This document shows, in pieces, positions 12,219 through 23,567 of a stretch of 64,000 nucleotides of DNA. The DNA comes from Magnolia sinica (Eukaryota > Streptophyta > Magnoliopsida > Magnoliales > Magnoliaceae): the NCBI RefSeq assembly GCF_029962835.1, contig NC_080582.1, forward strand, positions 24,932,032 to 24,996,031, given 5' to 3'. The notes beneath the pieces are model-generated. The model did no database searches, was not told the DNA's origin, and was given only the letters and a program-made list of their open reading frames with translations. Positions within the stretch are counted from its first letter, which is position 1, and each line of letters starts with the position of its first letter. Position numbers and translations under genes: made by a program.

Positions 12219-12465
12219 GATGACATGCAGAAAGACGCCATCGACTGCGTCTCTCCGTTCGCATCTTTCCTACCCCATTTTGCCCTTCATCTTTTCATCT
12301 TTTTACCTTCTTGTCCTACCTAATTTCTTTTCTGCTGGGAAAATCGGATTCTTTTAGGCCGTTGAGAAGCATGGCGTGGAGAAGGACATTGCCGAGTACA
12401 TCAAGGAGTTCGATAAGAAGTATGGCGCCACCTAGCATTGCATCGTTGGGCACAATTTCGATATT
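12219..12465 (+). pseudogene. Captured fragment of dynein light chain LC8 (DYNLL type)
   Basis: Exon-like block one (12219-12254) reads DDMQKDAIDCVS. Block two starts after a TTTTAG acceptor at 12358 and reads AVEKHGVEKDIAEYIKEF, then DKKYGAT, a stop, and HCIVGHNF. LC8 is the small, highly conserved cargo/dimerisation hub protein of dynein and other complexes; the usual protein is about 90-120 residues. Relative to the family the fragment lacks single residues (the F before EKHG and one K of IKKEF). The invariant tryptophan of GATWHCIVG is a TAG stop (12433-12435). It ends before the C-terminal strand. The ~100-bp intron between the blocks is kept, so capture was from genomic DNA. Confidence 0.85.
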
Positions 12466-14679
12466 TTCTCTGGCATTTTCATTCTAATTCTTCTATCATT
12501 TCTTCTTTTTTGGGTCTTGCTTGTTTATGTTTCTTCGATCTGCCCTTTGTTTCTTGTTTTATGTTTTTGGGAGTATTTATGTCTGCAATGTGTTTGTAGA
12601 ATTGACTCAGAGAGTGGATTTTGAAATTTTGTTACTTGCATTGGGTGTTGATTATATGTAAGTGTTGTATGGGTGCCTTTTCTACACTTTCGTGGATAGA
12701 ATACATGCCAATATGGCACGTGTGCGAGATCAGAGCTTTCCGTCGGGTGGGCCACACTGTTTGGGTGTCCTTGCCGGCATATCAGGCCGTTTGACTCCTC
12801 AAGCTAACAATTTAGTGTAAAACAAAAAAGAAGATAGAAAAAGAAAGAACAAAAAGCTAATAGTTCATTGGCTTGTGAAATCTACTGGTGTATGCATTGC
12901 TGTTTTCGCTTCATGAGTAATAAAATTTAATTTTCAGGGTAACTATAAAGGGATAGATAAGGCCTTGTCTAGACGACAGCTTTATGAAAATTTCATTTTG
13001 TGGCCATTTAGTTTTCGAAGACTCATTTCATCTAAAATGTTGTTTTGATGACAGTATACATTTCTTATTTTTTCTTATAGCACTGTTTGGCTGTCCTGCA
13101 CAAAATGCATTTTGTCCTGCACGTGCCTGGTTATGAGAAAGTGGGTGTGGGGAAGAGACCATCCATATAAATCTCTTAGTACAGGGGATGGCCTGTCTGA
13201 CGAGTGGACTGGCCTGATTTTTTAATCAATTTTCTATGCTGAATGGTTTATCTGTTTTCGTTGAAGGGTGGTCTCCCTGATGAGTGGACTCCCTGATAGT
13301 CTAGTCACCTTCATGGTTGAGCATACTTTTTTCATGTGTGCTATGTATAAATTGCAGGGAGAGGGTGTGTGATCTAGCAAAATTTCACCTATCTTTCTAG
13401 CACGCTTTCACCACCATTTTGAAAATGGTGGTGTACCACCATACACATGCTTAATTTATGTTAATCTAGACCTTCCAAATTGCTGGCTCATTTGTGGATG
13501 GAGTATACACCAAAAAATTACCCTGAATTTTCTCTATGATTTGAGCCACTTACCATTTCAAGTTATGCGCTTTATCCAAAATGTGCACTACAATTTGTAT
13601 GGTCTGAATAGCCATACATGAATACCGCATAGAGGAGAGTCGATACCATTTTTCAAAATGGTGCCGACTCTTCCATTGGGACACTGGCTGATTATCTTAG
13701 CCATTCATTTGATGGGCCACCATTTGTAAGGGTAGGAGCCCCATCAGTATTAAGCATTAAGGTATTCTACATCATTGGAACCCCAATTAGTATGATTTGG
13801 ATGTTTGTATGTGCATGCCATGTGTGGTAGATGCAGATAGTGGTGAAACCAAAGCTTAGTTAAATTGTTCCCTACAACAGACATGTCACTGACAGTTACA
13901 AGATAACTGCCATATTGTTGTTGAAAACACTATAAAAAGTTATTTCAAGGCTCTTCATGTAAAATCATTTCATTGTAATAGTCCTGTGGATGACATGTTT
14001 ATCAATTCAAAATCATGTTTGTCTGAGACTATGGATGACCATTGATTGAGTTGAATGGTGGAATGGGATTCATGTAGCTGACCCTATAGTTCTTGTTAGT
14101 TTAGTTTGTCTGTTCTAATATGTTCTTTGGCCCTTGATTGAGCTGTTCATTCTATTTCTTTATTGACTAGATCTTTTGGGTTCCGATTGTCCATGAACAG
14201 GGGGCAAAAATTCCCCATTTTGAAATGTTGAACTGGAATATAATATTATATTATTGATATTTAACTGGACGATATGCATGTTATACTCACCTCTTCAGTT
14301 TGTAAAGTCACCTCTTCAGTTTGTAAAGGTGGGAACCATGATTCTCTTGTCCAGGAAAGCTATTGGTTTGTTTGAGCTTGTTTCCAGCAAAATTCTTATA
14401 AAAACGGCTTGTAGGTGATCAGTTCTCTTTCATTGACTACCGCAGCATTTTCCTTTGCAAGAACTCATTTAAAATGTGGGTGATATCTAAATTGAGTTGG
14501 GAGCAAAGGGATGCATCCTTTTTTTCTGTTTTTTTTTTTTTTCTTTTAATTGTACATACTATTTAGTAAGACTAATTAATACTAATGTGTCTATGGTCTT
14601 TTAGACAACTAGTGGTATTCCTCAGTGCTTGATCAGATGAATTGGAAACCCTAAAAAAATGACTCCCTCTTTTTTTCAG
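12466..14679. other. CACTA interior without recognised coding sequence
   Basis: AT-rich, intron-like sequence following the LC8 fragment. It probably includes captured intron or flank and older repeats; a patch near 13150-13330 resembles the TGGACTxxCCTGAT phrase of the MITE at 5415. No further exon was recognised. Confidence 0.4.
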
Positions 14680-14733
14680 CTGTTATTTGTTGGAGGGAGT
14701 AGGAAAGAAGAATCAGAATTTCTTCACTTTTTG
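14680..14733 (+). other. Exon-like block of unknown gene inside the CACTA element
   Basis: A 54-bp open block bounded by a pyrimidine tract plus CAG on the left (14677-14679) and a GTAAGT donor on the right (14734 onward). One frame reads LLFVGGSRKEESEFLHFL. I cannot assign it to a family. The strong splice borders are why I list it as a possible further captured exon. Confidence 0.3.
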
Positions 14734-15331
14734 GTAAGTCTTTTTCCTTTCAAAATCTTTCTCATCAAGAAACTTCATGATATTTAACGATTAATCTGTA
14801 TAATTTTGAGAAAAATATAATGAATTGGTATGTTTGAATGTTTTGGCTTTGTGGTGGATGGATGCATTCTATCCCAATGTGTATGAGTATAACCAGCTGC
14901 ACTAAGTAGCTGGGTACTATTAAGAGGTTATTTCTCTGATACAAATAGTGTTGTGGAAAATGATCCATTGCAAAACACAGCAGTTTTGTTTCATGTTCCG
15001 TTCAATCTTAGGACATGGTGGGCTCAAATGCTTGGTGCAAATATGCATAAATAGCTAAAGATTTGCAGACAAATGCTGATTGCTGCAGATTTGGGCATTT
15101 ACTCTTTTAGTTAATTTAGCTGGAGTTTGTTGTATTGAAATAGCTCTTTGCTTCTTTTCTTTCTTTTTTTTTTTTCCTTTTTATTATCTTTTTTGAACAT
15201 TTAGTAGCTCTTTGCTCTTAACGTTGCATTGATAAAATTATAATTCATCAAAAAAAAAAAAGAAGCTAACAATTTGTTACTGGTGTCCTGTAGTGGAGAT
15301 GGTGAGAATATTTACCCATAGCCATTTGTAG

Positions 15332-15611
15332 TTGGACTTCCTTACTAAAGATGGAGTGACTAGAGCATCAGTCATTGCCTGCTCTTAGTATTCTATTTTC
15401 AATCTTTTCTTCTAAACAAATACTATTACTGTCCCATCTCAGAGTTGAAGCAAAACAGAGAGAAACTCCAATTGGACTTCCTTACTAAAGATGGAGTGAC
15501 TAGAGCATCAGTCATTGCCTGCTCTTAGTATTCTATTTACAATCTTTTCTTCTAAACAAATGCTGTTACTGTCCCATCTCAGATTTGAAGCAAAACAAAG
15601 AGAAACTCCAT
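15332..15611. repeat. 140-bp tandem duplication
   Basis: Two adjacent copies, 15332-15471 and 15472-15611, both beginning TTGGACTTCCTTACTAAAGA. I count about six differences over 140 bp, so the duplication is younger than most of its surroundings. It lies just upstream of the LRR kinase fragment, probably in captured intron sequence. Confidence 0.85.
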
Positions 15612-15693
15612 GTCAAAAAAAAAAAAAAAAAACTCTTTAAAAAAACATTTCTGTTACAAGCTCATTATCTGTCATTGTGCTTTCTCCATGCAG

Positions 15694-15940
15694 AGACCTC
15701 AGCTTTAACAGCCTGGCTGGCGGTATTCCAAGCTCCTTTGAAAGCCTTGCAAGAGTAGATTTCATGTAAGTCTAACATTATCAAATGAAAATTTGCTATT
15801 TGAGTCAATGCTTACCCTTGATAACAATGAAGTGGGGATTTTCTCTTTCTTTTTCTTTTCTTTTTCTTTTTCCTCCATTTAGGTATTTAACTGGGAATAT
15901 GCTGACTGGGCCTATACCTGGATGGATCATAAAGAAATAA
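15694..15940 (+). pseudogene. Captured fragment of an LRR-VIII receptor-like kinase (two LRR exons)
   Basis: Exon one (15694-15765) is exactly 72 nt, bounded by TGCAG and GTAAGT. Exon two starts after TTTAG at 15883. Read through the splice, the product is DLSFNSLAGGIPSSFESLAR, then VDFMYLTGNMLTGPIPGWI, then IIKK and a stop. Exons of 72 nt, each coding one 24-residue LRR, are characteristic of the LRR-VIII (RFK1-like) receptor kinases, and YLTGNxLTGPIPGWI is their typical last extracellular repeat. No malectin-like or kinase domain follows. The stop (15938-15940) replaces the usual continuation. In the intact family the LRRs sit outside the plasma membrane; this fragment cannot do so. Confidence 0.85.
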
Positions 15941-16046
15941 TAATCTTACTCATTAGACTGATTTCCTTAAATGCAGGTAGTTTTGCACTGAAGAATCAAA
16001 TGCTAGTTGACAGATTGAAGTAAATGTTAAAATCATTAGTTTTCAG

Positions 16047-17360
16047 ATCTTTGTAGATGAAGTGATGAAACTGGTAGAGCTTGATAATCTCAAAGATGCG
16101 ATAGTGGGCCTCCCAAGAATTACAGGACTGTCGACAGAACAAAGGAAGAGGTTGACAATAGCCATGGAGCTTGTCACTAACCCTTCAATCATCTTCATGA
16201 ATGAACCAACATCTGGTCTTGATGCAAGGGCAGCGGCCATTGTCATGAGAACCGTAAGGAACACGGTTGATACAAGAAGAACAGTTGTCTGCACAATCCA
16301 TCAACCTAGCATTGACATCTTTGAAGCTTTCGATGAGGTAACTGATCTACCTCTTTGTCTCTGCCATACACATAGTTAAAAGTTTTAGAGTGTAATATTT
16401 ATGCAACATTTGAAATTTGTGGAATTTAACAGCTTCTACTGATGAAAAGAGGAGGGCAAGTGATATACTCTGGACCTTTGGGCCAGAATTCTCAGAAGAT
16501 AATCGAATACTTTGAAGTAAGACGCTTTTTCCCATTGTGTAGTCATCATCATTATTATTATATTGATCGTTCGCACACAAAATCTGACATACATGAAGTA
16601 TTAATTTTGACAATCATAAGAACAGAGAAAAATAAAAATGGAAAGAGAAAAAGATGGTGATTTGACTCAGCCTCCATTGGTTTACATCATGTAGGAGATT
16701 CTTGGCATCCCAAAAATAAAGGAGAAATATTTTTATCTCACAGATAGATGAAAACAACCCTGCAATCAACTTAACCTCCATGTGATTGTTATAAAATTTT
16801 GTCGCATTTGTGCTAATGTGCACCTTGTGATTATCTCCAGGAGAAATAAAGCGCTGGTTAAGGAGCTAAGCACTCCTGCCCCAGGAGCCAAAGATATCTA
16901 TTTCCCCGCACAATACTCTCAGTCTACTTTTGGGCAGTTCAAATCATGCCTTTGGAAGCAATGGTTGACATATTGGAGAAGCCCTGACTATAACCTTGCC
17001 CGATACTTCTTCACCTTTGTTGCTGCCCTCATGCTTGGCACGATCTTTTGGCGGGTTGGCACAAAAAGGTAAGCATCACTTCCTCTATTTCAAGTGTTTC
17101 AAGAAAAATTTCAGCCTCCCATGTGGCCATTCTTCTCCTATACTCTGATCATTTCATGTTCTTGGTCCCATTAAATAATTAGGTACTTCATGAGAATCTT
17201 AAACAACAAAATTTTATTTACTCGAGTATTCATGACAAAACCATGAACTTTGTGTTTATGGTGTAGGGAAAATGCAAATGATCTAACCATCATTATTGGA
17301 GCCATCGAAAGGACAGTGTTTTACCGAGAAATAGCTGCAGGGATGTACTCTGCCTAACCA
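16047..17360 (+). pseudogene. Captured fragment of a PDR-type ABCG transporter
   Basis: Intact PDR proteins are ~1,400-residue plasma-membrane exporters; here only the second nucleotide-binding domain and the start of the following membrane domain remain. Exon A (16047-16337) encodes the ABC signature ([17 protein letters not shown]), Walker B ([18 protein letters not shown]) and H-loop ([17 protein letters not shown]). Exon B (16433-16516) reads [18 protein letters not shown] onward. A degenerate exon (EILGIPKIKEKY) lies near 16694. Exon D (16841-17068) reads [19 protein letters not shown] onward, into the first membrane helix. The last exon (from 17267) reads ENANDLTIIIGA, then jumps by an internal deletion to IERTVFYREIAAGMYSA and a stop. 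Splice phases agree at exon D/E (AAA AG|G GAA). Walker B has N for the usual D. The first NBD is absent. All coding pieces read in the same direction as the other captured fragments. Confidence 0.92.
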
Positions 17361-17500
17361 TATGATGATGATATTTGTCTGGCCTCTTGATGAATGTAAT
17401 CTACATAGTGAGTGAGAATTGCCTGGAGAGTCAGTTCAATTTTAGATACCTCTTACCTAGTTTCCATGGACAACTACACTTAAGCAAATGGAACTAGCCT

Positions 17501-20500
17501 TGTCATGCCCCAAACTTGGAAACCGGGCTCACAAAGTTTTCAATCACCGAATCCGGCACCGACAGCCTCCGTAAAACCCCATTCTCGGCTCCCGGCACCC
17601 ATTTACAAGGTTTCGATCTTGGGATACTACAACGAGGATTTATAATCATCAGTCTGATTCATAATGAGCATAACCAAAAACATAACCCACGAACAATAAC
17701 CATAAGAACACCATCACAAAATTCACTATGACCAAAAACTTTTGGATACAGTGCGTATGAAAGGGAAATACAATATAGCAAAAGTAACAAAACTCTAGAA
17801 GCTCGGCTGCACACTCCAACTGCGGCGAGACTATGGCTGCGACTGCGTCCTGGCGTCATCTGCATGCATTGATCGTGTATAAGCTCATAGAAAGCTTAGA
17901 GGGTGGTGTAAGTATGTACGCAATATAAGCGTGCTCAGAATGCAAGGTCAGAGTAATGCGGAATCATGGTGATGAGTATATGAATGCAATCAGCCGTACT
18001 AAGGCTATGTGGTGGAAGATATGAATGATATCGGCCATAACACGACCATGCGATGCGAGATGCAACTCAAGCATGCCAATCTTCATCATGTATCAGTACA
18101 GTTCTCATTCTGGATAATCACCAGGGTTTAATACACTCCAAGAGGCACTGTCGCTCTCCAAGCCGCACAGTCCAAGTGAGCGTAAGAAACCTTACTATCC
18201 GCCTAGCCAATAGTCTGCCAATACCTATCCGGCATGTCGATAGCGGACCCATTCACGAGCTGGTCAAACTCAGCTTAGTATTGCCCCCTACCCTCGGGCG
18301 AGTAAGGCCACACCCCTTTCCAACAGACCACGACACAGTGAGAGACGTGACCTCTTCATATTCGGCCCTCATGCGCTCTTATATCCACTTGGTCTCGACG
18401 TTGGAGTCATCCTTTGGTAGCATCGGGTTTAAGAACTTTCACGCAGGGACATCTATGGCCCCCGTATGCTAGAACCAAACATTTTCGGTATCCAATCCAG
18501 CCACCCACGATGTGTCTGTGGAGGCTATAGCCCGGATGTCACTAGGGCATACAATGAGCACAATCACACGAATGCAAGTGCATAAATCATATCATCAGAC
18601 ATGCAACAATCCTGCGCGTACCGCGCGCTCATGTAGGGCAACTTCACTTATCAGGGAGCCCATAAACCATCTACCCGAAGGCATGTGCAATGATCAGTCA
18701 ATCCTCACATCAGGTATACATACGATGCGTATGATCATGAATCATGAATCTATACTAAGCATATTATGTGGTGATGGGTTCTAATTAAAATGAATATGGG
18801 CCTAGATGGCCTGCACATTACAGGTATGAGCCTATTAATGGGCCCTAGGGAGAGTGACAATGCGGACATTTAACCAACATCATCCTTTCAATGTAGACAT
18901 CAAACCATCATTGCTCCCAAGGTGTAGCCCGCTATAAAATCAACACATATACCATGGTGGAATTATTCTACAATGGGCCTTATGTACGTCCTATTGGGCC
19001 TTAACCCATGGGCCTCCAGTACATCAAATGGGCCTCATACATGGGTCTCATATATATATATATATATATATCAAGGTGGGCCTCAACGACGGGCCACAAA
19101 TGCATCAAGATGGGCCTAGTCACATGGGCCTTGCATACATCACAATAGGCCTCATAATATGGGCCTTATCACATGGCCTTAAAATATCCTCTAATATGGT
19201 TGGACGGTTAGGATGAAACATATGCATCATGGTAGGTCCCATAGGGATGGAAGGCATAGATAAATCACATACTTCATGGTGGAGGTCCACACTGATGAAA
19301 GGTGTGGACACAATTCATACACAAGTGGGTCCCAAGTAGGACCCACCATAATGTTTATTTCCCACCTAACCTGGGGTCCACTGAAATGTTTATTTTCCAC
19401 CCAACCTAGGGCCCAACAAAATGTTTATTTTCCAACCAACCCAGGGCCCAACAAAATGTTTATTTATCATCCAATCTATTCATAAGGTCACGTGGACCAG
19501 AGTAGGGCCCATTGGACTAGGGCCCACTGGAATGTTTATCTACTTCACAATAGGTGGGTCCCACGTGGGGCTCACCACGTAATATATATATAGATATAGA
19601 TATATATATATATATATAGATATATATATATATATATATATATTATTTTATCAATCAACTTGTTTATAGACCACATGGACCTGGGGGTAGGCTTGGGGCC
19701 CACTGTGCTGTGGTTCACAAATCCAGTCCACCCATTATGTGTGCCCCACTTGGCTGAGGGTTCAGACCAAGTTTCAGCCACATCCAAATTTCAGGTAGGC
19801 CCCACCAAGTGATTTTATATGTTTTAGGCATGTCTTCACATGATTTTAGATGGTGTGGCCCACCTGAGTTCCGTATACAGCTGATTTTTGGGAATCTCAT
19901 AATTTAAAAGGGACGCCTTAAATGCACGGTGTTGATGTTAGAAATGCATCACGGTGGGGCCCACAGCTAGGGCCATGAGGGCCACCCTGTCCAGGCGCTG
20001 CCTGCGTCCGCAGCAGCAGCGTCAGCGCTACCCTTTTTCTTTTTTTTCTTTTTTTAAAATCTGTTTTTCTAAGGAATTTCCTAGGTGGGGCCCTCATCAG
20101 GAAAATCCGCCCTGGCCATTGCATCCTATGGCTCAATATTGACAAAACAAGCCCAATGTTGGTTATGTTTCAGTGTGTATAATCATCGGGTGGGTTTTTA
20201 GCAGTAAAAATTACTATTTCCTATGGTATGGCCCGCTTGATTATCAGATTGGTCCCAAATTTTGGTTCAACGCCTAAAATGATCTTGGTAACGGGATAGA
20301 CGGTGTGGATCAGTCCCATACATCAAGGTGGGGCCCGCATGAATGGCCCACCCCAAGCATTGCTAATTAGTATACCCCAACGTCAGCTCACACTGTACTG
20401 TTAGCCTCACCCCACGCCAATACACACTTCATTGTTGGCCACGTCCAGCGTCCCTAGACGCTGGACGGTGTGGAAATGACAGATATCATGGTGGGTCCCA

Positions 20501-21520
20501 CATGGACGTGGTCCACCATGGATGTATATATATATAGTATAAATATAATATATTATATATATTACTTAGTCAGTGTGTAGGACTTCCCACCATCCCAACG
20601 GACGGCGGATCCCGCCTGAAATGCGGTGGGCCACACCGCTTAATGGATGGAGTAGATTTAACATAAATTGGTGGGGCCCACTTCATTCTAGGGGAAGGGG
20701 AGAGAGAGAGAGAGAGAGAGAGAGAGGAGGGACCCCGCCACTATGGGCCCTCCACTGATACATCACATACATCAAGTGGGTCCCATAACAAGTGACCCTT
20801 AAAATTGAAAACAACGGTAGATCACCCACCTTACTAGCCTCTTTCTTGGTCCCTTAGCCTCCTATGCTCATTGCCTTGCCTTTTGATGGTGGTTGATGGG
20901 ATTTTGATGGTGTGGATGAGAGATGAGAGGGTGGATCACATTTGTGGTTTTTTTTTTGAGAAAACTTGGGAATGCTTGGACGTGTGAGACTTTGAGTTGC
21001 TTGGGAGATTTGAGAAATGAGAGAGAGAGTGAGATGATGGGAGTGATATGGATGGGTGAGGTGTGATGGATGATGGGTTGGGTTGAAAATTTGTAAAAGG
21101 GGTATGGTTGTGGTTGAAATTGTGTAAAGGGGAATGGTGAGGTGGAGAGAGAGTAGACTTTTGAAAAAAGTAGGGATGTGTTGTTGTACTTGACTTGTAC
21201 TTGAGGTTTGGAGTGTACTTGAATGATTGATTGATTGATTGATGGGACATCGTAGAGATTCTCTCGATATTCGCAACGCGCGGTGTTTCTTCGAGACAAA
21301 CCTTGGCTTGGATATCGGTTTGGCGTGCGAGTCACGGCGTTAGAACCGCTGCGATGACGCGGTCGCTATGATACAAGTTTCGGATTGAGCCGACGTCAGT
21401 GTACGGGACCCGACTTAGGATCGCGCGCAAACGTCGGATACGGTGCGAAGGTTGCCGGATTTTGACTGGAAGGACCGTGGAAGCCAACAGAACGGTACAG
21501 ACTAGGACACGAGTCTTACA
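17501..21520 (-). mobile_element. 4-kb solo LTR (family S), copy A, inside the CACTA element
   Basis: On the minus strand it begins TGTAAGACTCGTGTCCTAGT and ends GTTTGGGGCATGACA, i.e. TG...CA. The 5-bp flanks are AGCCT (17496-17500) and AGCCC (21521-21525), 4 of 5 identical. It aligns end to end, in opposite orientation, with the copy at 30721-34692; shared phrases include the GACAGCCTCCGTA / TCACCGAATCxGG block at its 3' end and TCAATCAATCAA near its 5' end. The TGTAAC/GGGGCGTGACA terminal style is that of plant gypsy LTRs. No gag-pol or partner LTR flanks it, so it is a solo LTR from LTR-LTR recombination. Inside are many GGGCCCAC phrases, (TA)n tracts (about 19050-19070 and 19583-19643) and a (GA)n tract (20700-20727). 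Open frames inside it (for example 20854-21335, minus) overlap in several frames and look like composition artefacts. Confidence 0.85.
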
Positions 21521-22010
21521 AGCCCTGCACTGGCACGCATGTGGGGACAGCCGTGTCAACCCGAACTAATGTAGGATATTCAAGTCGTGCACCAAGTGGG
21601 CATAGTTTAAGAACTCGAAAACTTGATTTGACTCAGATGTCTAGCCAAGTTGGGTTGACTTGAAGACTCGTTTCAACTTGACTCGGTGTTGAAACATCGA
21701 GTAGGATTAATATTTTTCTAGTAACCGAAAACCTAATAATGCATGATGGTAACCCAACTTGGATTTGGAGTCCATACCCTTGATGTGAATATGATGGAAG
21801 GAAATTATAATTGGTTCTTTTGTATTTTGTTAGACTAATAATTGCAGTTCAGTTCAATAGTGCATCCAAACACACCCTTAATCACGTATGTCAGTTCCAC
21901 TAGTTTCACATGGGGCATTCTCATGTGGATTTATCGACTTAGTGTATTTGGTGTGTTTGGGAATCTGTTTTATTTCATTGTAAATTTAATCCTTTTGTCT
22001 ACTGCAACAG
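21521..22010. other. CACTA interior between solo LTR and AP2 fragment
   Basis: Begins with the right target duplication AGCCC. Bases about 21580-21710 carry CGAGT/GACTTG/ACTCGG phrases like those of the hAT element at 1085. No coding exon was recognised up to 22010. Confidence 0.35.
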
Positions 22011-22101
22011 GTTACAAGACAACAGCGATGGGACATGCCAAATTTGAGTGGACTGATTGTTAGACCTCATCCCACCTTGAGCAAGTTCCAAGGCAGGAAT
22101 G
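22011..22101 (+). other. Exon-like block of unknown gene inside the CACTA element
   Basis: A 91-bp block preceded by CTGCAACAG and followed by GTATGT. One frame is open and reads VTRQQRWDMPNLSGLIVRPH and on to QGRN. It is consistent with an internal coding exon, but I do not recognise the family. Whether it belongs to the same source gene as the AP2 fragment 230 bp downstream is unknown. Confidence 0.35.
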
Positions 22102-22330
22102 GTATGTTGGTACTGTCGGCACTTAAATCCTGAGAAATTTTACTTTTGCTCTTGTACTTATTGGTCATATGCTTTCTAGTATTAGAAATTCATGCAATTT
22201 TGGTGGTTTAAACAAGCTAGCCAGATTAACTATACATGTTATTATTTTATGAGCTTATTACTATACTGTTGTAAAATTTTCCTTCGTAAGGTTCATAAGA
22301 TTGTGTATTTATCATCTAACCTATTCATAA

Positions 22331-22803
22331 GATCACACAAATCACTGGTTGGGTTTCTCACTCTCTCCTCACATGAACATTGATGCATCTACAGACCCAC
22401 ATCAGCATCATCATCATTACCACCATCGTCAGCAACATCATCATCATTATCATCAAACACAAGCTGCAGCTGCTGTTTCTCCTGTAGTTCCAACCAGCTT
22501 CTTTCTAGCTCCTCAGATGGAAACACAAGGTGGGGCCCTTTATTCCCAATTGTCTATAATGCCACTGAAATCTGATGGCTCCCTTTGTATCCTGGAAGCT
22601 CTTACAAGATCACAACAAGGTGAAGGTATGCTTCTCTTCTTCCATCTCTTCCTTTCAGTTTCTTTTAAATAGCTACTAAAAATAAAGTCATGTCCATCTC
22701 TTTGTTGATGGAAGGAGTGATGCTAGCTTCCTCTCCCAAGCTTGAAGATTTCCTGGGTGGTGCAACCATGGGAGCTCACCAGTACGGATCCATTGACAGG
22801 GAA
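22331..22803 (+). pseudogene. Captured fragment of an AINTEGUMENTA-LIKE/PLETHORA AP2 transcription factor
   Basis: Exon one (22331-22625) contains the N-terminal signature HWLGFSLSPHMNID, a histidine/glutamine-rich stretch, and SIMPLKSDGSLCILEALTRS, ending at a GTATGC donor. Exon two (from 22715) reads EGVMLASSPKLEDFLGGATM, then GAHQYGSIDREA. The splice phase agrees: GAA G|GA GTG. The WLGFSLSP, MPLKSDGSLCIxEAL and PKLEDFLGG blocks together identify the AIL/PLT (euAP2, ANT) family, nuclear regulators of meristem and embryo growth. Both AP2 DNA-binding domains are missing: the homology stops after REA (about 22803) and leads into the CACTA terminal repeats. The wording is closest to AIL6/PLT3-like proteins from memory; subgroup uncertain. 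The exact start codon is not preserved. Confidence 0.85.
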
Positions 22804-23229
22804 GCTCATAGGCCTTCTTTATTTGTGAAATTGGAAGCTGGAATTGAAATTGAAATGTGTACTAGAAAAGAAGGAAAAGATTATTGTGTGAATCAGTCTT
22901 TTTCTTTTATGTGTAATTATCTAGCATATAATACAAGTAGATTACATACCCCACTCTCTCTCATACAATGAAGAAAGGGGTTTAAAATTGTTCTTAAAAT
23001 TCCGTTCTAAATCTTGACCATTGGCAACATTAATAAGCATTCAAACCGTTTTTAAAATTGTGCCTAAAATGTGACCGTTGGCACCAGAACGGTTTAAAAC
23101 CGTTCCTAAAATTCTGTTTCTAAAAATTGAAACGGTACCCAAAACGGTTTTGAACTGTTTCTGTTTTTCTGCGACGCCTCATTTAGGAACGGATTGAAAC
23201 CGTTCCTAAATGACGATTTTGGTGTAGTG

Positions 23230-23567
23230 TGTCGAGTCAATTAGGACACTATTTTTAGCCGAAAACCATGAGGTCTAGTGGAAATCATGAAAGTTTATAA
23301 ATAGTAAGTTTACTATTTATAGTAAATCACGATTTCTAGGAGTTTTAGTTGTAGTTTAATTCAGAAACTTATCCCCAGGTTTAATGTCATTATTTAAGAA
23401 GATTGTAAGCTCATCAACCAATTTATTACGAATTTCTTGAAAATATTCCATCTTTTTATTTTCCTCATGGTTTCCATGCATCTCTATGAGGAGAAGCTCT
23501 GCAGATTCAGAGTACTTATGCCCTGAGGAAGACAGTGCTTGACCTCAACACGTCCTTCCCTGCATCA
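23230..23567 (+). mobile_element. Solo LTR copy 2 (TGATG...CATCA family), right part
   Basis: Continuation of the LTR that starts at 11258. It begins with the duplicated TGT left by the CACTA insertion and carries the family landmarks CATGAGGTCTAGTGGAAATC, AAATAGTAAGTTTACTATTT, TTCTAGGAGTTTTAGTTG and CTGAGGAAGACAGTGCTTGA. It ends CCTTCCCTGCATCA at 23567, followed by the target copy CCACA. Confidence 0.75.

Larger units (their letters stand above)
11616..23229 (+). mobile_element. 11.6-kb CACTA transposon carrying captured gene fragments
   Basis: The left end reads CACTACACCAAAATGGCAGT; the right end on the minus strand reads CACTACACCAAAATCGTCAT. The 3-bp target duplication TGT is present on both sides (11613-11615 and 23230-23232), exactly as expected for En/Spm elements. 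The ends carry subterminal repeats of AACGGTTTxAACCGTTCCTAAA (left about 11630-11710, right about 22975-23215). Inside are fragments of LC8 dynein light chain (12219-12465), an LRR-VIII kinase (15694-15940), an ABCG/PDR transporter (16047-17360) and an AINTEGUMENTA-LIKE factor (22331-22803), all on the plus strand and with introns, plus two exon-like blocks. A 4-kb solo LTR inserted later at 17501-21520. I see no TNP1/TNP2-type transposase, so mobility would need a helper in trans. The relation of the captured order to any chromosomal order is unknown. Confidence 0.88.

Noticed and set aside
11912..12241. 109-codon open frame on the minus strand rich in R/E/G
   Set aside because: It is the reverse of a CTCCCTCTC-type low-complexity tract upstream of the LC8 fragment; composition explains it.
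20854..21335. Overlapping open frames of 100-155 codons on the minus strand
   Set aside because: They lie in three overlapping frames within the solo LTR, are rich in S/H/P/T from a CT-rich tract, and match no family. The equivalent part of copy B (30811-31264) is open on the other strand for the same reason.
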